Assembly: GCA_020852955.1 (NCBI GenBank)
Contig: JADYZW010000019.1
Span: 1 to 64,000, forward strand
DNA length: 64,000 nucleotides
Reading direction: 5' to 3'
From: Deltaproteobacteria bacterium
GTDB lineage: Bacteria; Desulfobacterota; Binatia; UTPRO1
Position 1 is the first letter of the stretch. Every line of letters starts with the position of its first letter. A program made the position numbers and the translations under genes. The notes under the pieces are model-generated. The model made no database searches. It saw nothing but the letters and a program-made list of their open reading frames with translations, and had not been told where the DNA came from. Shown here one piece after another: positions 58,238-64,000 of this stretch.

Positions 58238-58351
58238 CTCGGATTCGGCTACTCGGATTCGGCGGCGCGTCGCGCCTGCGCGCTCGGGGGCGCGGCGCGG
58301 CGCGCGGGCGCGGAGGCGACCGAGCCGTCGGCGGCCGGGGCTCGGATTCGG
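58238..58351. repeat. Three 11-base direct repeats (CTCGGATTCGG) in a divergent promoter region
   Basis: Exact copies at 58238-58248, 58252-58262 and 58341-58351. The first two start 14 bases apart and lie directly upstream of the -10-like TATACA (58223-58228, minus strand) of the ICMT-type gene, which lacks a clear -35. A near-palindrome CGAGTAATTGCTCG (58229-58242) overlaps the first copy. They are candidate activator or repressor sites. Confidence 0.55.
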
Positions 58352-58382
58352 ACCGGCGCCATCGCGCCGCGCCGTTCCTGCG

Positions 58383-58409
58383 TTGAACGATCCCGGGCCC
58401 TGGGATAAT
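58383..58409 (+). promoter_or_regulatory. Candidate promoter of the lipoprotein methyltransferase gene
   Basis: TTGAAC (58383-58388), 15 bases, GATAAT (58404-58409), then 9 bases to ATG 58419; the spacing is short. Confidence 0.4.
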
Positions 58410-58418
58410 CGGCTCCGC

Positions 58419-59234
58419 ATGCGCTCATCCAGAACGAAGACTCAGCAGCAGCAGCTGCTGTTGCTGCTGCTGGCCGCGCTCCTCGCGAGCGCGGGTTGCG
58501 TCAAGCGGCAGACCCGCGTCAATTCGCCGACCACTATCGATCCAGCGCTGCTCGACACGGCGCGAGCGGTGGTCGGCGCGCCGGACCGCGCCGCCGCCGA
58601 CCGTGCCCTCGATGCGGGGCGCCATCCCGACCGACTGCTCGCGTTCATCGGCGCCCGGCCCGGCATGCGGATCGCCGAGATCGGCTCCGGGTTCGGCTAT
58701 ACGGCCGAGCTGCTCGCCCGTGCGGTCGCGCCGAACGGCGTCGTCTACGGCCAGAACAACGCGTTCATCCGCGAGCGGTTCGCCGAGGCGCCCTGGACCA
58801 CGCGCCTCGCGAAGCCGGTCATGAAGAACGTGGTCCGGGTCGATCGCGAGTTCGACGATCCGCTCCCGCCGGATGCCACGGGTCTCGACGCCGTCGTCAA
58901 CGTCCTTCTCTACCACGATACCGTGTGGATGAAGACGGATCGGACGAAGATGAATCGTGCGATCTACGCCGCGCTCAAGCCGGGCGGCGTCTACGTGATC
59001 GTCGACCACTCCGGACGCCCGGGTACGGGCGTCACCGAGACCGAATCCCTGCACCGCATCGAGGAGCGGGTCGTCCGGCAGGAGATCGAAGCCGCCGGCT
59101 TCCGGTTCGTGGCGGCCGCCGACTTCCTCCGCAATCCCGCCGATCCGCGCGACTGGAATGCCTCGCCGCGCAAGGCCGGCGACCGACGCGGCACCAGCGA
59201 CCGCTTCGTCCTGAAGTTCGCCAAGCCCGCCTGA
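58419..59234 (+). CDS. Exported (lipoprotein) class I SAM methyltransferase-like protein
   Basis: 271 residues. The N-terminus is a lipoprotein signal: MRSSRTKTQQQQLLLLLLAA then ASAGC (lipid Cys near 27). The body is a Rossmann methyltransferase: IAEIGSGFGYTAELLARAV (SAM motif I, near 88), and a conserved LLYHDTVWMKTDRTKMNRAIYAALKPGGVYVIVDH. COG4798-like predicted methyltransferases often carry signal peptides, although SAM is not known in the periplasm. ATG 58419 follows a -10-like GATAAT by 9 bases. The CAG/CTG run near 58442 encodes the QQQQLLLLLL stretch. Confidence 0.8.
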   Translation: MRSSRTKTQQQQLLLLLLAALLASAGCVKRQTRVNSPTTIDPALLDTARAVVGAPDRAAADRALDAGRHPDRLLAFIGARPGMRIAEIGSGFGYTAELLARAVAPNGVVYGQNNAFIRERFAEAPWTTRLAKPVMKNVVRVDREFDDPLPPDATGLDAVVNVLLYHDTVWMKTDRTKMNRAIYAALKPGGVYVIVDHSGRPGTGVTETESLHRIEERVVRQEIEAAGFRFVAAADFLRNPADPRDWNASPRKAGDRRGTSDRFVLKFAKPA

Positions 59235-59279
59235 ACTCGCGACGGGCGCGAGCGGAGCGCGCGCCGAGCGGCGACCGCC

Positions 59280-59633
59280 CTACGTGTCGAGGCCCCACTT
59301 GCGCTTGTTGGCCTCGATCTCGACCGCCGTCGGATGCTCCTTCTTCTCGGTCGGCCCCACTTCGAAGTCGTCCTTGTGCTCCATCATCTTGTAGTTGAGG
59401 GGCGTGTCGTCGGCGAAGATCGCGGGAACGGCCGCTTCCTCGAAGATGGCCTGCCACGGACACTCCGGCTCGCACGCGCCACAGTCGATGCAGTCCTCGG
59501 GGTGGATGTACAGCTGATTCGGGAAGGTTTCGTGGTCCGGGCCCTTGTACGCGTAAATGCAGTCGACGGGGCACACGGTCACGCAGGCGGTGTCCACGCA
59601 GTCGCGACAGAGGCGGGTGATGATGTAGGCCAT
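59280..59633 (-). CDS. Ferredoxin (7Fe-8Fe type, FdxA-like)
   Basis: 117 residues with two clusters: an N-terminal [19 protein letters not shown], and [17 protein letters not shown]. The spacing of the first set (CX2C then CX4C-type gaps) fits a 3Fe-4S/4Fe-4S ferredoxin of the FdxA family, and the C-terminal extension ([11 protein letters not shown]) is typical. It can donate electrons to oxygenases or reductases; the Rieske oxygenase 4 kb upstream has no dedicated electron carrier. ATG 59633. Confidence 0.92.
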   Translation of the reverse strand: MAYIITRLCRDCVDTACVTVCPVDCIYAYKGPDHETFPNQLYIHPEDCIDCGACEPECPWQAIFEEAAVPAIFADDTPLNYKMMEHKDDFEVGPTEKKEHPTAVEIEANKRKWGLDT

Positions 59634-59666
59634 AGGCGCGATCTCTGCCGGTTCCGAATGGCCGTG

Positions 59667-62249
59667 TCAAAGCAACATCAGCCGCCGGATCGCGACGTCG
59701 GCAAGCACCAGCACGAGGGCGAGCGGCGCCAGCACCCAGTCGAGCGGCATCGTCTCGTGGCGGACGCCGGCACGCGCCGTGAAGACGCGCGCGGGTTCGG
59801 GATCGACGGCGCCGCCGGTCGCCGCGGCGACCTCGCGCAAGAGCGCGGCGTTGGTCGCGACGGTGCGCAGCTCGCGATCGCTGTCGGCGCTCGCGGGCAC
59901 GAGCAGGTCGAAGGGCTCCGCGCTCGACGATCCGCCGCGCGCCAGCGCGGCGGCGTGGACTCCCGGCCGGAGGTTCGCCACGGTCGCGGCGAAGGTCCGC
60001 GGTCCGACCTGCCGCAGCACGACGTCCTCGGCGTCGTCGAGGCGCAGGACGAAGGGCCCGGCGTCCTCCGCCAGCGTTTCGAGCGCGATGCGGGTTCCGT
60101 CCCGCCGTCGCGTCACCTCGACCCGGTGGTCGTCCGCGCGCCCGCGCGCCGCGGTCCACTCGGCGAGCTGGGTCCAGAGCTTCGCGAAGCCGCGCCATGT
60201 GGGCCACGCGGACGCCCCGCCCTGGAAATCGAGCGGCACGACGGCGACGCGGCCGAGCTCGTATTGCCAGGTGGCGAGCAGCGGGTCCCGCGCTTGCCCG
60301 TCCTCGACGAAGAGGCGCACCTCCGCGCCGCGCTTCGTCTCCACGACCGCCCAGCGCGTGACCGGCGGCACCTCCCGCTCGGGAATGCCCGCGAGGATGG
60401 CGCCGCCCTCCGCGGCGCGGATGGGCATCTCGCGCCGTTCGGTCGAACGGCCCATCAGCCGCTGCGCGTCGCGGATCATCAGCTGGGGCAGCTGCTGGGC
60501 GTCCGCGACGTGATGGAACGTCCCGCCGGTCGCCCGCGAGATGGCATCGAGGAGGTCGAGATTCACGGTGTCGCTTCCGATGCGGATGCTCGTGACGGTG
60601 ATCTCGGCGCGCGCGAGCGCCGCGATCACGGCGGCGTGGTCCTCCGCCGAGCGATTGCTGTCGCCGTCGGTGAGCAGGATGACGTGACGCACGGCGCGGC
60701 CCGAAGCGATCAGGTTCCGCCGCGCGATCTCGAGCGCCTCCTTGAAATCGGTGCCGCCGCCGTACTGGATCTGCTGGATCCGAGCGGCGAGCGCGGCACG
60801 GCTTTCGCCCGCGGGGAGGAGCGGTCCGAGTTCGTACGGCTGCGAGTCGAACGCGATGGTCGCAACGAGGTCGCGATCGCCGAGCTGGTCGAGCACCGCG
60901 AGCGCCGCGCGCTTGGCGTACGCCATCTTCTCGCCGTTGTGCAGCGCGGGTTGGTGGCTCGCGTATCCCATGCTGTTGGAGCGGTCGATGATCAGGTAGA
61001 TCGCGATGGGTTCGCGCTCCTGCGGCGACGCCGCTTGCGCGCGCATCGTGACCGGCAGCACGCGCTCGAACGCGCTTCCGGCGTAGCGGGCGTCGCCGAA
61101 GAGGTGCTCGCCGCCCGTCGCGATGAGGCCGCCGCCCTGCGCGACCCAGGCGGCGAGCGCCTCCAGCGTCGCGTCGCTCAGGTCGGCGCGCGCCACGTCG
61201 TCGAAGACGACGAGGTGCTGACGCGCGATCTCCTCGATGCCGCCGGCAAGCGCGCGCGGCGGCACGATCTCGACGTGCATGCCGTGCCCGGCGAGGGCGG
61301 TCGCGACGACCGGCGATGCGCGCTCGCTCGCGACGAGGACGTGCAGCGGCTCGGTGACGGCGACCGCCGCGCGTCCTCGTCCCGGCAGCGGCGCGCCGTC
61401 GCTCGTGAGCGCGAGCTCCGCCTCGATCGCGTACTGTCCGGCGCCGCGCAGGCGATAGGGCATGCCGATCACGTTGAGCCCCGGCGTCAACCGCACGCGC
61501 TCGCGCGTGAGGGGCGCGCCGTTCGCGAGGAGACGCAGCTCGGCCAACATCGGCGCGGCCGCGCGGCTCTCGACGACGAGCTCGAGTGGAAGCACCGAGT
61601 GCTCGGGCGCGAAGCCCGGTGCGAGCACTCGCCGGATCACCGCTGCCGGCAGCGCCGCGCCGCTCGGCGCGAAGGCGTAGACCGGGACGCGGGGCCCGGT
61701 GCGCGCGCTCTCGGCGGCGAGGCTGCCGCTCGTCTCGTTGCCGTCGGAAAAGAGGAGGAGCGCCCGTTCCTTCCCGGCCGGGCAGAGCGCGCTCGCCATC
61801 GTGAAGGCGGTGGCGAGATCGGTGTCGCCGCTCTCGAAGCCGGTCACGTCGCTGGCGGGCGGGGGCAGGAGCGTGGCGACGTCGCGCACGTCGTGCCGGG
61901 GATGGGCGACCACCCGCGCCCGCGCGGCGAACGCGACCGACCCGAGCATGTCTTCGGCCCCGAGTCCGCGGATGACCGCCTCGAGGACCTCGCGCGCCCG
62001 CGCGACGGCGGCGTCCTGTACGCTCGCCGAGACGTCGATCGCGGCGACGAGGCACGTGCCCGCCGCGGGCCGAGGGCGCTCCAGGCGTATGCCAGAGAGC
62101 AGCGCGATCAACGCCGCCGCGGCCGCGGCGCGCGTCAGCGCCGCCAGGAGCGGCGCGCGCCCGGTGCGGACACCGCGCTTGCGCGCGACGAGCAGGGGAA
62201 GCGCCGCGAGCAGCAGAAGGAGCGCGGGCGTGACGAACCGGATGCTCAT
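59667..62249 (-). CDS. Large membrane protein with two von Willebrand A domains
   Basis: 860 residues. Two N-terminal helices (FVTPALLLLLAALPLLVA and APLLAALTRAAAAAALIALLSG) lead to a first vWA-like domain with AAIDVSAS (Asp 72). A glutamine amidotransferase-like domain follows (VLVASERASPVVATALAGHG, VVFDDVARADLSDATLEALAAWVAQGGGLIATGG). A second vWA domain has a canonical MIDAS, IYLIIDRSNSMGYAS (near 420), and LLTDGDSN. One C-terminal helix (LDWVLAPLALVLVLADVAIRR) ends it. Such BatA/BatB-like proteins sit in MoxR-linked gene sets. Its ATG overlaps the stop of the next vWA gene (ATGA). Confidence 0.88.
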   Translation of the reverse strand: MSIRFVTPALLLLLAALPLLVARKRGVRTGRAPLLAALTRAAAAAALIALLSGIRLERPRPAAGTCLVAAIDVSASVQDAAVARAREVLEAVIRGLGAEDMLGSVAFAARARVVAHPRHDVRDVATLLPPPASDVTGFESGDTDLATAFTMASALCPAGKERALLLFSDGNETSGSLAAESARTGPRVPVYAFAPSGAALPAAVIRRVLAPGFAPEHSVLPLELVVESRAAAPMLAELRLLANGAPLTRERVRLTPGLNVIGMPYRLRGAGQYAIEAELALTSDGAPLPGRGRAAVAVTEPLHVLVASERASPVVATALAGHGMHVEIVPPRALAGGIEEIARQHLVVFDDVARADLSDATLEALAAWVAQGGGLIATGGEHLFGDARYAGSAFERVLPVTMRAQAASPQEREPIAIYLIIDRSNSMGYASHQPALHNGEKMAYAKRAALAVLDQLGDRDLVATIAFDSQPYELGPLLPAGESRAALAARIQQIQYGGGTDFKEALEIARRNLIASGRAVRHVILLTDGDSNRSAEDHAAVIAALARAEITVTSIRIGSDTVNLDLLDAISRATGGTFHHVADAQQLPQLMIRDAQRLMGRSTERREMPIRAAEGGAILAGIPEREVPPVTRWAVVETKRGAEVRLFVEDGQARDPLLATWQYELGRVAVVPLDFQGGASAWPTWRGFAKLWTQLAEWTAARGRADDHRVEVTRRRDGTRIALETLAEDAGPFVLRLDDAEDVVLRQVGPRTFAATVANLRPGVHAAALARGGSSSAEPFDLLVPASADSDRELRTVATNAALLREVAAATGGAVDPEPARVFTARAGVRHETMPLDWVLAPLALVLVLADVAIRRLMLL

Positions 62250-64000
62250 CGCGCATCGCCCTTCGGGTGCGTCGTGGCGACCGGCGGCGCGCGCCGAATC
62301 TGCGCCGCGCGCCAGAGCGCCCATTCGCCGGCCATGAGGGCGAGCGCGGCGGCGTACAGCCAGGGCGCGAGCGGCCGGCCGCTCGCCGCCGGCGCGGTCG
62401 GCGGCGGCGGCGCGGTCGCGCGCCATTCGGCGGCGCCGCTCCGGCCGACATCGGACTCGCGGTCGTCGAAGAGGTTCGCGAGCACGAGGCGTTCGCCGCC
62501 CGGCGGACCGAGCGTGTAGACGCCCGCCCGCTCGGCGACCACGACGGGAGGCTCGCCGGCGACCTCCAGTCCGTCGCCGCCGCCCGGGGCGATCGGGCCG
62601 GCGCCCGCGATCGTCGGTCGTCCGGTCTCGACCAGGAGCGCGCTCGCGCCAAACGGCTCCGCGAGCCAGCGCAACGTCGCGAGCGTCAGCAGCAGGAGCG
62701 GCAGGCGATCCGACGACCCGAGGGAGCCGCCGAGCTCCGCGCCGAGGCAGGCGGCGCGCCGTCCGTTGCGCTCGCCGACGACGAGCAGAGGAAACGCGGC
62801 GCGCGGCGTCGCCGCGAGCACGATCGGCGTTCCCCACGACGTCGCGCCGAGCTCGACCGCGCCGCTGACGCCGAGCGCCTGGAGCGCGCCGAGCCCCGCG
62901 AGCGCCGGATGCGCGTCGTCCCAATCCACGACGCTGGCGTCGCCGTGTCGCCCGCCGCTCGGACAGACGTCGTTGCCGGGGGGCGGCGCCACGTAGAGCG
63001 CATTGACGGCGAGCGGCAGCGCCGCCGGCACGAATCCGTCGAAGATCGCCACCCGCCGTCCGGCCGGCGGGGCCGCCTCGAAGCGCTCGCGCGAGGTCAC
63101 TTCGACGCGGCTTCCGGCGAGCGCGCTCGCCACCCCGGCGAAGGCGTCGGCGAGGGCCCGGGAGTCCGTGACCAGGAGCAGATCGAGGGGTATGCCCGCC
63201 CCGATCCACGCGGTCGCGTGGTCGTCGACGGCCAGGGCGTCGGCGCCCCCGAGCCGCACCTCGAGCGGGCCGCTTCCGGGCGGCTGCGCCAAAAGCACGT
63301 GCTCGGTGGCGCGCGGCGCGATCGTGAAGGCGCGGCGCGCCCACGGCGCGCCGCCGACGCGCGCCTCGAGCACCGTGGCGCGGCTCGTGCGCGAGTAGTT
63401 CCGGACGTCGATAGTCGCGGTGGCGTCGCCCGAGCCGTGGAACGGCGGGGTCGTGACGGTGATGCCGGCGATCCCGACGTTGTCGTCGCTCCGTCCGAGC
63501 TGCACGTAGTCGAGCGCGGCGCGCGCTTCGGGCGTGAGGCCGCTCGCTTCGGGGGGAAGGTCCGTGAAGACGGCGATCGCCGCGTCCGGCCGGTCGGCGG
63601 CGATGCCACGGGCGAGCTCCAGGGCCGGCGCCAGATCGGTCGGGGCGTCGGTCGGCGCGAGCGCCTCGAGCGCCGCCCGGATGCGCGCGTGGTCCCGGGT
63701 CCAGTCGAGAACGACGCGCGGCCGCGTCGCGGCGGTGAGGACCAGGACCTCGTCGTCCGCCGCCGTCTCGGCGACGCGGGCGAGTGCGCGCCGTCGGGCC
63801 TCGTCGAAGCGGGTGCCGTCGTCCTCGCGGGTCTGCATGCTCGCGGAGACGTCGAGCACGAGCACGAGCGGCGTGCCCGGCGTCGGCGGCGCCGTCCGTT
63901 CGAGTACCGGACGGACGGACGCGGCGGCCAGCGCGAGCACGATCGCGAGCTGCGCGAAGAAGAGCCCGTCCGGCCGGAAGCGCTCGCGCTCGCGCGGCGG
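62246..64000 (-). CDS. BatA-like von Willebrand A membrane protein (5' end beyond window)
   Basis: The visible 584 residues run off the right edge. The cut N-terminus (RPDGLFFAQLAIVLALAAASVRPVL) is a BatA-type membrane helix, so the true start lies outside; the GTG at 63940 is not the start. A vWA domain follows with LVLDVSASMQTRED (MIDAS), AVFTDLPPEASGL and DNVGIAGITV. The middle is beta-rich with a CARDB-like segment (ATIDVRNYSR), and a C-terminal helix (APWLYAAALALMAGEWALW) ends it. ATGA overlap with the downstream vWA gene. Upstream genes, probably a DUF58 protein and a MoxR ATPase by analogy, are not visible. Confidence 0.88.
   Translation of the reverse strand, partial: PPRERERFRPDGLFFAQLAIVLALAAASVRPVLERTAPPTPGTPLVLVLDVSASMQTREDDGTRFDEARRRALARVAETAADDEVLVLTAATRPRVVLDWTRDHARIRAALEALAPTDAPTDLAPALELARGIAADRPDAAIAVFTDLPPEASGLTPEARAALDYVQLGRSDDNVGIAGITVTTPPFHGSGDATATIDVRNYSRTSRATVLEARVGGAPWARRAFTIAPRATEHVLLAQPPGSGPLEVRLGGADALAVDDHATAWIGAGIPLDLLLVTDSRALADAFAGVASALAGSRVEVTSRERFEAAPPAGRRVAIFDGFVPAALPLAVNALYVAPPPGNDVCPSGGRHGDASVVDWDDAHPALAGLGALQALGVSGAVELGATSWGTPIVLAATPRAAFPLLVVGERNGRRAACLGAELGGSLGSSDRLPLLLLTLATLRWLAEPFGASALLVETGRPTIAGAGPIAPGGGDGLEVAGEPPVVVAERAGVYTLGPPGGERLVLANLFDDRESDVGRSGAAEWRATAPPPPTAPAASGRPLAPWLYAAALALMAGEWALWRAAQIRRAPPVATTHPKGDAR

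Noticed and set aside
59334..62519. A 1061-codon open frame on the plus strand
   Set aside because: Antisense to the vWA gene and ferredoxin; composition is His/Arg/Gly repetitive and no motif is present.
63938..63940. GTG start for the last vWA gene
   Set aside because: Twenty upstream in-frame codons read as a BatA-type membrane segment and continue to the window edge.
1..64000. tRNA, rRNA and CRISPR
   Set aside because: I looked for TTCGAATC-type T-loops and spaced repeats. The hits (for example GGTTCGAG near 553 and ATTCGAGCC near 17860) lie in the riboswitch and in lpxA. I saw no regular repeat-spacer pattern. I cannot exclude a degenerate tRNA by eye.
1..64000. Mobile elements, prophage and defence islands
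   Set aside because: No transposase, integrase, restriction or toxin-antitoxin gene was recognised. GC and gene density look even.

Overview
The window is a very GC-rich (about 70 percent by eye), densely coded bacterial chromosome segment with no visible rRNA, tRNA, CRISPR array, insertion sequence, phage gene or plasmid gene. LpxA, a full cytochrome c maturation set, a murein transglycosylase lipoprotein and a predicted outer-membrane barrel point to a Gram-negative. The mixture of paired acyl-CoA dehydrogenases, CoA-transferase, crotonases, a luciferase-like flavin oxidoreductase, a DUF1302 barrel, phosphatidylcholine synthase and a cysteine-type CcmE resembles uncultured deltaproteobacterial-type lineages (Desulfobacterota, Binatota or Myxococcota neighbourhood). 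That placement is inference; no marker here fixes the phylum.

Layout. 1-1963: thiC (cut by the left edge) under a TPP riboswitch, back to back with a CaiB-type CoA-transferase. 1991-5514: membrane glycosyltransferase and rmuC. 5570-11386: acyl-CoA catabolism (luciferase-like oxidoreductase, a TetR regulator preceded by a 44-residue ORF, two adjacent acyl-CoA dehydrogenases, a HAD hydrolase, a dienoyl-CoA isomerase-like protein). 11507-14018: glpX, queE and an HCCA-isomerase-like protein. 14048-17007: RNase E/G with an arginine-rich tail, then an RRM protein that appears to start with AUU. 17082-23490: yacG, lpxA and ccmE-F-H-I-A-B-C-D in overlapping order. 23696-28116: an orphan histidine kinase and a DUF1302 barrel. 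28206-33056: cupin and OPT transporter, a membrane protein of unknown function, riboflavin synthase and two small proteins. 33160-37001: clpB, a second TetR and a hypothetical. 37015-40929: thiolase, phosphatidylcholine synthase and a TPR protein, then mltA and a small membrane protein. 40942-46233: an aminotransferase divergent from glcDEF, a glycolate to glyoxylate to glycine module. 46384-49614: a degenerate NERD protein, a cold-shock gene with a long leader, a cyclase without a usual start codon and an M20 amidohydrolase. 49645-55157: dicarboxylate symporter, LOG protein, alpha/beta hydrolase, coaE and a Rieske oxygenase. 55154-59633: crotonase, HAD-PlsC fusion, ICMT-like methyltransferase, lipoprotein methyltransferase and ferredoxin. 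59667-64000: two large von Willebrand A proteins, the second running off the right edge.

The main system-level observation is regulatory. A recurring promoter grammar (TTGnnn, 16-18 bases, then TAnCAY or GATAgn) is seen upstream of about 20 genes. In roughly ten genes the -10 ends only 6-9 bases before the start codon, which predicts leaderless mRNAs. These sites also settle several start codons. I found no clear large undescribed defence or mobile system.
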